This document shows, piece by piece, positions 15,145-22,180 of a DNA stretch of 48,870 bases (positions within the stretch are counted from its first letter, which is position 1; the number at the start of each line of letters is the position of its first letter). A program made the position numbers and the translations under genes. Below the pieces are notes generated by a model. It was not told the DNA's origin. It saw only the letters and a program-made list of their open reading frames with translations, and did no database searches. The stretch is from a virus: the IMG/VR virus record IMGVR_UViG_3300036761_001677, positions 1 to 48,870 of that record; one strand, 5' to 3'.

Positions 15145-16788
15145 CTAATATCCTGCCCTTCCAATGAACCGCTTCCTTCGGTTCGAGCGTTCAGCGAGAA
15201 TCCTCTTGGTATCTTTTGTCCTTACTTCACTTTGTGGCATGTGAATCTGGTCGATTCCCCAAGTCAAGCAGTCGAGAGTGTCCATCATGCCAGACGGAAA
15301 TGCACAGAACTCCGTTATGAATTGGTCTTGATTTCTACGAATGCGGAGTTGTCCATTCTGTGCTACCGGCCCAACTGCTGTACGAATCCTAACCTTTTTG
15401 GCTTTCTTTGTGCCCTTTGGTAGCGCCTCAACGGGGAAGAACTTGTTGTTCTCACGGCAGATCATGTTGAAAATCGTGATGAAGGAGCCATGTGCCCCGA
15501 ATGCTTCTATGTAGATCTTGCGAAAGTAGCCCTGCCATTGGATCGCCATTTCCATTAGCTTTACAGCGATCTGCATTTCAGGGTTCTCTCCTTTTGCACG
15601 TCCTGCCCATGAGTCCAGTTGAAAGTAAAGGTCGGAGTGGCCCATTAGTACAGCAACTGCGTTGTTTGAGAGGTCAGTTTTCTGCTTTTTGATCTCATTT
15701 CGGTCTACCGTGTCGAGATCACCAGATGCGGCCGTATCGACTATGATTATTATGTCGCCCTCTGAACAAATATAGTCCTTTGAATGCTCTAAGTCCTCTA
15801 TTCTACAGTAGTACCCCTTACTCTTGTCCTCGAGGAGCTTAAAATACTTTAGTTGACTGTCCTTAAACTCAAGTGACCCTGGATGAACCTCCTGATTCAT
15901 GATATTGGCCTGATACATGAGCCAGTTTCTATCCCTCAGTTTGCGAAGTTCATCATCATCGTAGATTTTTGGGAAGTACAACTTTCCAGTCGTCTCATCT
16001 TTGGCAGGGACCCAATAGGTTTTGTACTCTCCAGACCGAATTATCTCTTTATAGATATCGTTCCCAGGCCATCTCGTCCCATACATTCGCTCGATACCAA
16101 TTTTTGGCTCGACAAATAGACTTCTTTCATAGTCGTGCCATGTCAAAGCAGCCGCCATGTTCATTTCGCTGAACATATCTTCTATTCCAACAAGGTCATC
16201 GTTAATCTGGAAGTCCGTATGGATGCTTTCCGACCTCGCACCAACCCCGATCGTTATGATTGAGGGGGTGGAGCGAATCTGAGTGCGGTTTGGAACACTC
16301 ATTTCCATCTGGTTCCAAGGCCTGTGCTTGTCGTTTGGCTTGATGACCTCAGGAAAAAACAAGTTCATGAGAACATTTGACCCACCAAGATGCTCTTCAA
16401 TCTCCGTCAACATCCTCTCAGCGTGCCTTGCAACTTGGTTTGCGATTAGTATTGTCCTATTGGGGTCATTTATCAGGAGCCAAATTGAGTAGGCAATGGT
16501 TCCGATCGTCGTCTTGAATACACCACGAGGGAGCAAAATAAGACCTCTCTGGATAGAGAGGTCTTGAATGAAGTCACAGAGGGGTTTGTGCGACTCGAAG
16601 TCCAGTTTTGTGTACTGGAGTATCGCCTTTGCTAAGAAATAAAGGCTCCGCTTGCCAAGAGCACGATAGACCGTCTGGACCTTTCGATCGGACTGGACGT
16701 CAGCGAGGGATAAGGAACCACGGTCTGACAACTGGAACACTTCATCCCGTAGCGAGTTGGGTGCAGTATCGACTTGCAGTCCTGACAC
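15145..16788 (-). CDS. terL: Terminase large subunit
   Basis: A 547-aa ATPase/nuclease that pumps phage DNA into the procapsid through the portal. Walker A is LPRGVFKTT (about residues 86-94) and an acidic Walker-B-type strand is FQINDDLV (about residues 195-202). The C-terminal nuclease domain has D-containing strands (for example IIIVDTAASGD). Start codon is GTG at 16788 (GTG TCA GGA) with AGAGGG upstream. It follows 16798-17091 by 9 nt, the usual small-then-large order. Confidence 0.9.
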   Translation of the reverse strand: MSGLQVDTAPNSLRDEVFQLSDRGSLSLADVQSDRKVQTVYRALGKRSLYFLAKAILQYTKLDFESHKPLCDFIQDLSIQRGLILLPRGVFKTTIGTIAYSIWLLINDPNRTILIANQVARHAERMLTEIEEHLGGSNVLMNLFFPEVIKPNDKHRPWNQMEMSVPNRTQIRSTPSIITIGVGARSESIHTDFQINDDLVGIEDMFSEMNMAAALTWHDYERSLFVEPKIGIERMYGTRWPGNDIYKEIIRSGEYKTYWVPAKDETTGKLYFPKIYDDDELRKLRDRNWLMYQANIMNQEVHPGSLEFKDSQLKYFKLLEDKSKGYYCRIEDLEHSKDYICSEGDIIIIVDTAASGDLDTVDRNEIKKQKTDLSNNAVAVLMGHSDLYFQLDSWAGRAKGENPEMQIAVKLMEMAIQWQGYFRKIYIEAFGAHGSFITIFNMICRENNKFFPVEALPKGTKKAKKVRIRTAVGPVAQNGQLRIRRNQDQFITEFCAFPSGMMDTLDCLTWGIDQIHMPQSEVRTKDTKRILAERSNRRKRFIGRAGY

Positions 16789-16797
16789 AGCGCCCTC

Positions 16798-17091
16798 TTA
16801 CTTACCATTGAGGACTTCGCGTCCAACTTGGAGAAGGAGATTGACTTGATCTGCATTGATCACCACCGGGGCGGTCTTGGGCCCGCCACCTGCCCCTGCC
16901 AGTTCTACAATGTCCATCGCTGTCTCCTTGCGGAGTTTCTCATTGTTCGACATCTTCAAGATTCGTCGAAGCTCGAGTTCAGCATCAGGAAGCAGCTTGA
17001 GGAAATAGTTCCTGGCTACTGCGACTTCTGAGTCGCTCTGTTCCACCACTGGCATAGCCAGTGTTGCCTCTATAGGTTGTACATCACCCAT
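16798..17091 (-). CDS. Small terminase-type protein
   Basis: A 97-aa helical protein (VARNYFLKLLPDAELELRRI) with a compact C-terminal helix, immediately upstream of the large terminase. The size is small for a DNA-recognition subunit, and no helix-turn-helix can be read with confidence, so this assignment rests mainly on position. Two starts are possible: ATG 17091, which sits at the predicted transcription start of the palindromic promoter (leaderless), or ATG 17055 with GAGG about 11 nt upstream. Confidence 0.6.
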   Translation of the reverse strand: MGDVQPIEATLAMPVVEQSDSEVAVARNYFLKLLPDAELELRRILKMSNNEKLRKETAMDIVELAGAGGGPKTAPVVINADQVNLLLQVGREVLNGK

Positions 17092-17092
17092 A

Positions 17093-17127
17093 TTGACAAA
17101 TGTATCATATTATGGTATATTTGTCAA
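17093..17127. promoter_or_regulatory. Palindromic back-to-back promoter
   Basis: The 35-bp stretch is nearly its own reverse complement (arms of 17 bp, 2 mismatched positions). Read rightward: TTGACA (17093-17098), 17-bp spacer, TATATT (17116-17121). Read leftward: TTGACA (17127-17122), 17-bp spacer, TACATT (17104-17099). Each -35 abuts the other's -10, so the two polymerases would compete. Rightward it serves the early-type small genes, leftward the terminase. Confidence 0.78.
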
Positions 17128-17163
17128 GGGTTCTGAAAAACTTTTTTTAGGAGGTTTAGGACT

Positions 17164-17589
17164 ATGTTAGACGAGCATGAACAGACAAAACTACTTGCTA
17201 TGGGAGAAGGGGGCTGCTACCTTCTCGTGTTGAAGAAGATCGCTGAACTGGATACGGCTTGGAGATTGGATCCTGTCGTAGTCTACAATGAGGCAATAAG
17301 GCGCGGCTTCATGCGAGAGGATTGTTGGCTCCTTGATTCTGCTTCGCTCCTTGACTTTCTAACATCGAAGAAGTGCACCAAGGTCGCCGTCGCCATTGGT
17401 AATACTCTACCAGTTGGATCGAAGTATGTCGTCGCAGAGTTTGCGCGTCGTACCCCGAAGGGAGAGATCACACACTGGGTTCTCCTAAATAGCCAGTTGG
17501 AGATTTGGTACAATCCCCTTGCTTACTCTGAGACGGTCAAGCATGGAATCATCAAATCCCTTCGGGTGTTCCTGCTGGAGGACAAGTGA
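17164..17589 (+). CDS. DUF261-like protein, cysteine-peptidase-type residues
   Basis: The first gene of the rightward unit, 141 aa, with AGGAGG 9 nt before the ATG. C18 (GGCYLL), H104 (THWVLL) and N117 (YNPLAYS) lie in the order and spacing of a papain/NlpC-like Cys-His-Asn triad. The pattern resembles DUF261 proteins, which from memory are found mostly in spirochaetes; I cannot check this. A host-takeover peptidase or amidase is possible. No signal peptide is visible. Confidence 0.6.
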   Translation: MLDEHEQTKLLAMGEGGCYLLVLKKIAELDTAWRLDPVVVYNEAIRRGFMREDCWLLDSASLLDFLTSKKCTKVAVAIGNTLPVGSKYVVAEFARRTPKGEITHWVLLNSQLEIWYNPLAYSETVKHGIIKSLRVFLLEDK

Positions 17590-17984
17590 TGAGACGCTCG
17601 AGAGAGACTATCCAACTGAATGACCTGTGTTTCGATCGTAAATACTTTCATTCAGCTACGCTGCGCGTAGACAAGGCACCGGGAGGGTTCAACTGCTTCC
17701 TTGCCATTACACTGTTCACCCATAATGGTATCCGAGAGTATTGTACACTGGGTCGTGAGATCCTCGATACAGTCACCATGTACAATGCACTATTAAAGCA
17801 GCTTGGGAAGCCGGTGCTCAAGAAAGTGGAAACAATCCGGATGGCCTTGGAGAAGTCCCAAGAGCTGGAGTTCCACCGTTCCGCTCAAGCCAATAGAGAA
17901 GTAGCTGGCCAACGATCCAGCCCAAAGGCTGATGCTTCTGCTCCACAAGAGCCTTTGTCTGAGACCAGTTCTCATCTGTCATAG
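17589..17984 (+). CDS. Unknown protein (131 aa)
   Basis: The start is the ATG at 17589, overlapping the previous TGA by one base with GGAGG upstream; a GTG three bases earlier is the alternative. Residues 1-95 look natural, with a beta-type start (LRVDKAPGGFNCFLAITLFT) and a helical segment. The last 40 residues are Ser/Ala/Glu-rich and disordered. It is followed by a strong hairpin terminator, so it closes the first rightward unit. Confidence 0.72.
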   Translation: MRRSRETIQLNDLCFDRKYFHSATLRVDKAPGGFNCFLAITLFTHNGIREYCTLGREILDTVTMYNALLKQLGKPVLKKVETIRMALEKSQELEFHRSAQANREVAGQRSSPKADASAPQEPLSETSSHLS

Positions 17985-18010
17985 GGACGGAAATCTGGTG
18001 TGCTTTCAAA

Positions 18011-18040
18011 AGGGGCCTCCTCATAGGAGGCTCTTTTTCT
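18011..18040 (+). terminator. Rho-independent terminator
   Basis: GCCTCCT-CAT-AGGAGGC (18015-18031) makes a perfect 7-bp stem, followed by TCTTTTTCT. It ends transcription from the 17.1 kb promoter after two genes, so the many small genes beyond 19.1 kb need a second promoter or readthrough. Confidence 0.8.
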
Positions 18041-18327
18041 GCGCCTCGCAGTCCTGAGGCGAAGCCTCACAACACGCGCGGAGCGCGAGAGCCTCCATTC
18101 CAATAGTAGCATAATTCTCAATAAAAGTCAATACCTCAAGAAAGGCACCTCAAGAGAGGGGAGCATCCAAACTGGAGCATACTCACTCCACAATAAAGGT
18201 CAATAGGCATAAAAATGCTCACGAATTATAGAGGGCATTCTACAGGCTGGCGGCGGCGGCGGCGGGGGGTCTCCCGACCTCGCGTGTTTGACGCATCGCC
18301 CTCGCTCGATGCGAAACGCGAACCGGT

Positions 18328-18858
18328 AACTGATATCTCAGTTTGGCAGGCCTCGCCCGATGGCAATACGTTTCATTCGGCAAATGGCATAACTGATATC
18401 TTACTGGCACAGGGTAGACTGATATATCAGTTCAACTGAGATATCAGTTTTGACGGATCGCTATGGAATACAGCCGCACAAGCTGATATATCAGTTTGAA
18501 GGATCGCTAATAAAATCCATACTTTCATTTTTTCAATCCCCTATGCCATGGTGTCTATGGTATTCAAAAAATGGCGATCCTTAGCTAGCTCCTCTCCCCG
18601 TCCCCTGTGAATCTAAAGTATCTCCAAAATCTCCAGCTCCTTCAAAGGTATATAAATATATATAATATATTGAAAGTATTATGTCTCCATGCCGTCCAAT
18701 TTCTCCATTCCCATGCCGGGGCAGGTAAACTGATATATCAGATCGCGTCGATACTTCGGCGAATAGCATAACACGCCGAGTGCGTCATTTTGACACACTT
18801 CGGAACTCCATTATCTCCAAAAGTGAGTCAAATTGATACAAAAACTGAGATATCAGGC
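18328..18858. repeat. AACTGATATMTCAGTT palindrome family (7 copies)
   Basis: Palindromic sites: 18328-18343, 18391-18404 (partial), 18418-18431, 18434-18449, 18481-18496, 18728-18743 and 18843-18858. The core is CTGATATATCAG or CTGATATCTCAG/CTGAGATATCAG. Two sites are only 2-3 bp apart. Sites of this length and symmetry normally bind a dimeric repressor or initiator. The binder is unknown; small RHH-like products at 21980-22180 and 27481-27672 are the only candidates visible. Confidence 0.75.
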
Positions 18859-18884
18859 CTCGAGCGAGTCAATTTGACTCACTT
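18821..18884. repeat. 16-bp inverted repeat framing an operator-type site
   Basis: AAGTGAGTCAAATTGA (18821-18836) and its exact reverse complement TCAATTTGACTCACTT (18869-18884) are 32 bp apart, and the palindrome CTGAGATATCAG (18845-18856) lies between them. The right arm includes GAGTCAATTTGACTC, itself nearly palindromic. This looks like a compound protein-binding site. Confidence 0.65.
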
Positions 18885-18925
18885 GCTACGTTTCGCCGAA
18901 AATCGAAGGGCTCGAAAAGTATCGT

Positions 18926-18948
18926 AATTCCTTATACTATAAGGAATT
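18926..18948. repeat. 23-bp perfect palindrome
   Basis: Perfect 11-bp arms around a central C (AATTCCTTATA/TATAAGGAATT), in AT-rich sequence. Possible operator, or a stem in RNA; there is no U-tract, so it is not a terminator. Confidence 0.6.
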
Positions 18949-19003
18949 AAAAATCTTTCTCATTTTTCCAGTTCCGGCATGGATTTTGCTACATTATTGG
19001 CAT

Positions 19004-19031
19004 GCGTCGGCACGAGAAATCGTGCCGATGC
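19004..19031. ncRNA. GAAA-tetraloop hairpin
   Basis: A 12-bp stem (one G-U on the plus strand) closed by GAAA, a stable GNRA tetraloop, about 100 nt before the ATG of 19130-19522. There is no U-tract, so it is more likely an RNA structure or protein-binding element than a terminator. Whether it is transcribed is unknown. Confidence 0.4.
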
Positions 19032-19080
19032 AAAAAGCCGATCTTTGAAAATTTAGGGGTAGGGGAAACGGATCGCAAAA

Positions 19081-19097
19081 CCGCGCCGTTGGCGCGG
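19081..19097 (+). promoter_or_regulatory. GC triloop hairpin in the leader of 19130
   Basis: CCGCGCC-GTT-GGCGCGG, a perfect 7-bp stem, ends 33 nt before the ATG at 19130 and 19 nt before its AGGAG. Similar GC stems precede other genes in this block (19750-19764, 20245-20257), so it may set mRNA stability or ribosome access. Confidence 0.35.
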
Positions 19098-19129
19098 GAG
19101 TGTATACTTTTCTGTACAGGAGTATCATC

Positions 19130-19522
19130 ATGTCGAAAGCTCTAGAAAATCTCATGGCAGGACTGAAGGGCAGGGAGAACGAGCCCGAGGCAAAAGCGCT
19201 CATCGCGCTCCAGAAAATCGGCGAGTCCATGGCCGAAAGCGCTGACACGGAGCGAAAGGGCTACGCGAATACCATAGCGTCGCTCCGGGCAAAGGGGAAC
19301 AACCCGATGGCGGATCAGCTCCAGAAAGTGCTGGACGCCATGCCGACAGCCACCCGGGGCCTGTCCGCCGATGATGCGCGGAAGCAGATGGAACCGTACC
19401 TGGCCACCCTAAACGGTGACTTCGCTCAGATCGTGAAGCTGGGCTGCACGAAGTTCAAGAGCGACAAGTATTGGCAGCTCTACCAACAGCCCGCGAAGGA
19501 AAAAGCCGAGGCCAAAAAGTAA
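19130..19522 (+). CDS. Unknown helical protein (130 aa)
   Basis: The start is the ATG at 19130 with AGGAG 7 nt upstream; an upstream ATG at 19100 lacks a good site. The protein is rich in Ala, Glu and Lys and almost entirely helical (MSKALENLMAGLKGRE and so on). GC content is higher than in neighbouring genes. No family is recognised; it is probably a DNA- or protein-binding early-type gene given its place after the non-coding hub. Confidence 0.8.
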   Translation: MSKALENLMAGLKGRENEPEAKALIALQKIGESMAESADTERKGYANTIASLRAKGNNPMADQLQKVLDAMPTATRGLSADDARKQMEPYLATLNGDFAQIVKLGCTKFKSDKYWQLYQQPAKEKAEAKK

Positions 19523-19776
19523 ATCGAACAAAATGGAGGGACTGGAGAAATCCAGCCCCTCCAAAAATTAGCGATCCGTATCCCGTCCCAAATTGTCACG
19601 AGGGCGAGGGCCGCCGAAAGTGCGATGCGAGCGAGGCGCACGGCTCTATACCATGGTGCATACCATGGAACGTCTAAGAGCAGTACCAGTTAATCGGCCA
19701 GTCCTGCTACTCCCCTGTCGTGGGAACTGGTACTGCTAATCATGGATCATGCGGCAGAGCCGCAGGAGGACACAAA
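19523..19776 (+). other. Intergenic region with structured RNA
   Basis: No gene seen. It contains a GGATCGC copy at 19569-19577 and a 13-bp perfect inverted repeat (AGCAGTACCAGTT at 19679-19691, AACTGGTACTGCT at 19725-19737) around a 33-nt loop. A small GC triloop hairpin (TGCGGC-AGA-GCCGCA, 19750-19764) runs into the GGAGG of the next gene. The long hairpin is not a terminator (no U-tract) and does not fold as a tRNA. Confidence 0.5.
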
Positions 19777-19932
19777 ATGAGAACAAGCTATGCAGTCCAG
19801 GTACTCAGCGAGAATGCACAGAGGCTCGAAGAGTACGTGGCCATAGGGCCCAATCCAGAGAACAAGCTCTTCGCAGCCCAAGCCACTGAACTGAGAGAGT
19901 GCGCGCAGGCCCTCAAAGACCTGGGGGATTGA
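19777..19932 (+). CDS. Unknown helical microprotein (51 aa)
   Basis: The start is the ATG at 19777 with GGAGG 7 nt upstream, placed right behind a GC hairpin. The 51 residues form one or two helices (VLSENAQRLEEYVAIG). No family is recognised. It is followed 3 nt later by 19936. Confidence 0.75.
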   Translation: MRTSYAVQVLSENAQRLEEYVAIGPNPENKLFAAQATELRECAQALKDLGD

Positions 19933-19935
19933 GCC

Positions 19936-20400
19936 ATGCTTAAGCTCTACCATGATACCAACACGGGCATCGTCTATGCCGACAGCGCACCAGTTGGAAC
20001 GACTGCCACTCCAGAAGGTCGAATTAAAATGTGGGATCTCATGAAGGAACTATATTCGCTCGACGTTTATATTCCTCAGTCTCTGAGGGCTTCACTCTGT
20101 GAAGAACCAGTTATTCCAACTGGCTCCATTGGTATCCACGAGCCGACCTTTGCAGAATGGTCGGCACTGCATCCCGTGCGGATGCAGAAAACAAAAGCAA
20201 CGAAGGACGCAAGGTACTTTGCACCTCACGTTGCTACTAAAAGAGCCGCGAAGCGGCAGGGGGACAAGAGTCATGGAAAAGAAAAAGGTGCAGGTCCACA
20301 TGGATCGAGAAATGCTGGGACCATGGGTCCCAGCACAAGCAGAGCAGCAGATAGTCTACTCGCTGAGGCACGTCGTTGGCTTGCGGAACACCCTGATTGA
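19936..20400 (+). CDS. Unknown protein with low-complexity tail (154 aa)
   Basis: An ATG with GGGGGA nearby. Residues 1-90 look natural (MLKLYHDTNTGIVYADSAPVG) and could be a small alpha/beta domain. From about residue 112 the frame overlaps the next gene (20273) in another frame and becomes Gly/Ser/Ala/Arg-rich. The tail may be real or a consequence of overlap. No family is recognised. Confidence 0.62.
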   Translation: MLKLYHDTNTGIVYADSAPVGTTATPEGRIKMWDLMKELYSLDVYIPQSLRASLCEEPVIPTGSIGIHEPTFAEWSALHPVRMQKTKATKDARYFAPHVATKRAAKRQGDKSHGKEKGAGPHGSRNAGTMGPSTSRAADSLLAEARRWLAEHPD

Positions 20401-20491
20401 AACCAGGGCGAGGAACTCGAATGCGCAGGCATACGATCTGCTCAAGTCTTTCGGTATTCCGAAAGCTCATCGCCAGCTCATCTTTCAATAA
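20273..20491 (+). CDS. Unknown small protein (72 aa)
   Basis: The start is the ATG at 20273. A GC triloop hairpin (GCCGC-GAA-GCGGC, 20245-20257) and an AGGGGGA site lie directly upstream. The 72 residues include a helical core (QIVYSLRHVVGLRNTLIETRA). The first 128 nt overlap the previous gene. No family is recognised. Confidence 0.68.
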   Translation: MEKKKVQVHMDREMLGPWVPAQAEQQIVYSLRHVVGLRNTLIETRARNSNAQAYDLLKSFGIPKAHRQLIFQ

Positions 20492-20502
20492 GGAGGGGAT
20501 AG

Positions 20503-20880
20503 ATGTTGAACAATAATGAAGAAGGTACGAGGGCTCTCGATGAACTAATGAATGCGTTCAAGGACGATGCTCCAAAGCAGGTACTCATGCGAGGCATCGA
20601 GATCATGGCGAATGTGCTATACTCCATCGACGCAATAACCAATCAGTTCCTTTCGATTGTCCTCAATGAGACCACGAAGGAAGTGATCATCAGCAGGATC
20701 AAGGAGGAGTTCCCAAAGGCCATTTCCGCCACCAGCTCCTTTGGGATTCTCGCTGCACTATTTGGCTCTGACAGTGTGTTCATACGCAATCCCATAATAC
20801 GCACCTCATTCGTCGAGACTGCTCAGTACTGTCTGGAGCATGGTCACTTCATGAACTCCAAAACGAAGGAGCAAATCTGA
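20503..20880 (+). CDS. Unknown helical protein (125 aa)
   Basis: An ATG with AAGGAGGGG 4-8 nt upstream. The protein is all-helical with an amphipathic pattern (LDELMNAFKDDAPKQVLM, then ANVLYSIDAITNQFLSIVL). It has no motif of a known family. It ends at TGA overlapping the ATG of the 42-aa basic gene. Confidence 0.78.
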   Translation: MLNNNEEGTRALDELMNAFKDDAPKQVLMRGIEIMANVLYSIDAITNQFLSIVLNETTKEVIISRIKEEFPKAISATSSFGILAALFGSDSVFIRNPIIRTSFVETAQYCLEHGHFMNSKTKEQI

Positions 20881-21008
20881 TGAAAAGCCGGAACGCAAAG
20901 CGTGCCGCGAGGGCAAAAGTCAGGGCCATCCTCAAGGGGTACAACCGAAGCCACCGAGCGAAAGTGGCACGGCAAAGGAAGCATAGGAGCAAGAGTCATG
21001 ATCTGTGA
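20880..21008 (+). CDS. Arg/Lys-rich microprotein (42 aa)
   Basis: An ATG at 20880 overlaps the previous TGA (ATGA). The 42 residues (KSRNAKRAARAKVRAILKG and so on) are almost wholly basic and helical, so RNA or DNA binding is likely. The end overlaps the start of 20998-21156 by 11 nt. It may be a genuine small nucleic-acid-binding protein; no homologue is recognised. Confidence 0.55.
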   Translation: MKSRNAKRAARAKVRAILKGYNRSHRAKVARQRKHRSKSHDL

Positions 21009-21156
21009 GGTTTGTGAAGAGGACGACGCCAAGTTCAGAGTCTCTATCACCGATCTCGAAGGTGAGGTGAAGGATCTCATAAATGTCTGCTTTAATTGCA
21101 TGAACATTGTGAGAATCGAGTGGCGCCCATTGGCAGGCTTTTGCCTGACCGTATGA
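20998..21156 (+). CDS. Zinc-ribbon microprotein (52 aa)
   Basis: The start is the ATG at 20998 (AGGAG upstream). The protein has C3-x2-C6 and C31-x2-C34, a zinc-ribbon pair separated by a beta hairpin. It is one of several such microproteins in this phage. Partner unknown. Confidence 0.75.
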   Translation: MICEVCEEDDAKFRVSITDLEGEVKDLINVCFNCMNIVRIEWRPLAGFCLTV

Positions 21157-21169
21157 AAGGAGCAAAATA

Positions 21170-21361
21170 ATGTGGAAGCTCTGTGATGGAGCTGGTAGAG
21201 AGGTCACTTTACCGATCACTTTGAAGGACTCCCAGGGTGATGCGGTAACGGTCATTGGAGGAAGGCCCCCAATGAAACCAAGTTCTACTGGGAGGATCTA
21301 CACTGAAGATGGACGGGAATACTTCCCAGGTGTAGTGGACTTACGATGGGAGGACAAATGA
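21170..21361 (+). CDS. Unknown small beta protein (63 aa)
   Basis: An ATG with AAGGAG 7 nt upstream. The protein (EVTLPITLKDSQGDAVTVIGG) is a compact beta-type fold. No family is recognised. Its TGA overlaps the next ATG (ATGA). Confidence 0.75.
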   Translation: MWKLCDGAGREVTLPITLKDSQGDAVTVIGGRPPMKPSSTGRIYTEDGREYFPGVVDLRWEDK

Positions 21362-21507
21362 GCGAGAAGACCTGGGACGATGGACTCAAGTCAGGTGCCT
21401 TTAAGAACAAGGGTACTCGGAAACGAAAGTTCCGCGGCAAGCCCGAGGACAAGGGCCGGCGCCGCCTCGGCGTCAGGGGGCGCCGAATGTCAGAACGAAG
21501 GAAATGA
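21358..21507 (+). CDS. Basic microprotein (49 aa)
   Basis: The ATG at 21358 overlaps the preceding TGA and its own TGA overlaps the endolysin ATG (ATGA at both ends). The 49 residues are Arg/Lys-rich (KRKFRGKPEDKGRRRLGVRG). Coupling to the endolysin suggests shared expression, not shared function. A nucleic-acid-binding role is the only reasonable guess. Confidence 0.55.
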   Translation: MSEKTWDDGLKSGAFKNKGTRKRKFRGKPEDKGRRRLGVRGRRMSERRK

Positions 21508-21932
21508 GCCCAGCGGTTCTCCTAATTGCAGCAGCGCTGGGTCGCAACCCGTTCTATGTTGCAATGGTGTACGAGAACCCTATCGCCCAATATGATAGGG
21601 TTCTCAACTCTGCACTCGTTGAAAGGGAGAGCTGGTACAATCCGAATGCTGAGGAGTTCATCTGGAATAAGGAGCATACTGGTATCATCGGTACGTCGTG
21701 GGGTCTGTACCAGATCTGTGATCTATACCATGAACAATATCGTGGTAATATAAGGGAGCATATCCGTGCTGGCGCAGGTATCTTACTTGGCCTGCTCATG
21801 AGGGAACACGAACCGCTCTTTGCCCTATCATGTTACAATTCGGGGCAGGAGTGGAGCAAGCGGGGCCTGCGGTACGCACAGGATGTGCTTGCAATAGTCG
21901 ATCGAATCCACGCCGTTGGCGTATGGAAGTGA
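21504..21932 (+). CDS. Lytic transglycosylase-type endolysin
   Basis: A 142-aa lysozyme-like protein of the SLT fold. The catalytic glutamate is E42 in ALVERESWYNP. GTSWGLYQI (about 63-71) matches the glycan-binding loop, and SCYNSG (about 108-113) the third conserved loop; Y at YAQDV. A short hydrophobic start (PAVLLIAAALG) could be a signal-arrest sequence. It cleaves peptidoglycan to release progeny or acts in tail entry. The ATG overlaps the preceding gene. The holin candidate is not adjacent. Confidence 0.82.
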   Translation: MSPAVLLIAAALGRNPFYVAMVYENPIAQYDRVLNSALVERESWYNPNAEEFIWNKEHTGIIGTSWGLYQICDLYHEQYRGNIREHIRAGAGILLGLLMREHEPLFALSCYNSGQEWSKRGLRYAQDVLAIVDRIHAVGVWK

Positions 21933-21979
21933 GCGGCGCAGCCGTGCCGCGAAAGTGTATTCCGCACTGGAGGATCAAA

Positions 21980-22180
21980 ATGCCGGTACTCAGAAGGGTC
22001 TATGCCGAGGTCGATGACAACACGTTCTTTGCATTCCGAGATAGGGCAAAGCACGAAGACCTCACCCTGGCCGAAGCGTTCAGCGCAGCCGTTATTGCGC
22101 TCTCAAAAGGCTACATCATCGTCCGCCCGAAGGTAGTCAAAGAACATGCTGAGTCAACAGGAGCTGCATATGGGAAGTAG
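21980..22180 (+). CDS. Ribbon-helix-helix-type small protein (66 aa)
   Basis: The start is the ATG at 21980 with GGAGG 6 nt upstream. An initial strand (RRVYAEVDDNTFFAFRD) is followed by two helices with LTLAEAFSAAVIALSKG. This is the arrangement of ribbon-helix-helix DNA-binding dimers that act as small repressors. It is a candidate binder for the 18-19 kb palindromes. Confidence in the fold is moderate. A GCGGC/GCCGC stem lies 30 nt upstream. Confidence 0.58.
   Translation: MPVLRRVYAEVDDNTFFAFRDRAKHEDLTLAEAFSAAVIALSKGYIIVRPKVVKEHAESTGAAYGK

Larger units (their letters stand above)
18041..19129. other. Non-coding regulatory or origin-type region
   Basis: About 1.1 kb with no convincing gene on either strand. 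It holds repeated palindromes (separate entries), a GGC-repeat run at about 18249-18268, GC hairpins at 18041-18085, and a very AT-rich stretch at about 18645-18680. The density of palindromes, direct repeats and an AT-rich segment would fit a replication origin or control region, but no initiator gene is adjacent. A longer open frame on the minus strand (18769-18581) shows no ribosome site. Confidence 0.6.
18455..19577. repeat. GGATCGC(TA) short repeats
   Basis: The 7-9-mer GGATCGC(TA) occurs at 18455-18463, 18501-18509, 19070-19076 and, inverted, at 18574-18580 and 19569-19577. Two copies sit right beside AACTGATATMTCAGTT sites. Spacing is irregular, so these are not classical iterons, but their clustering in the non-coding hub is above chance on eye inspection. 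Confidence 0.45.

Noticed and set aside
17818-18024. A minus-strand frame of 68 aa with an RHH-like look (ISVPMTDENW and so on)
   Set aside because: No ribosome site precedes it, its start lies in the terminator hairpin, and the opposite strand holds a better gene.
18328-18858. CRISPR array
   Set aside because: The repeats are short palindromes at irregular spacing, without unique spacers of constant length.
19679-19737. A tRNA
   Set aside because: The 13-bp stem with 33-nt loop lacks the arms and conserved bases of a tRNA.
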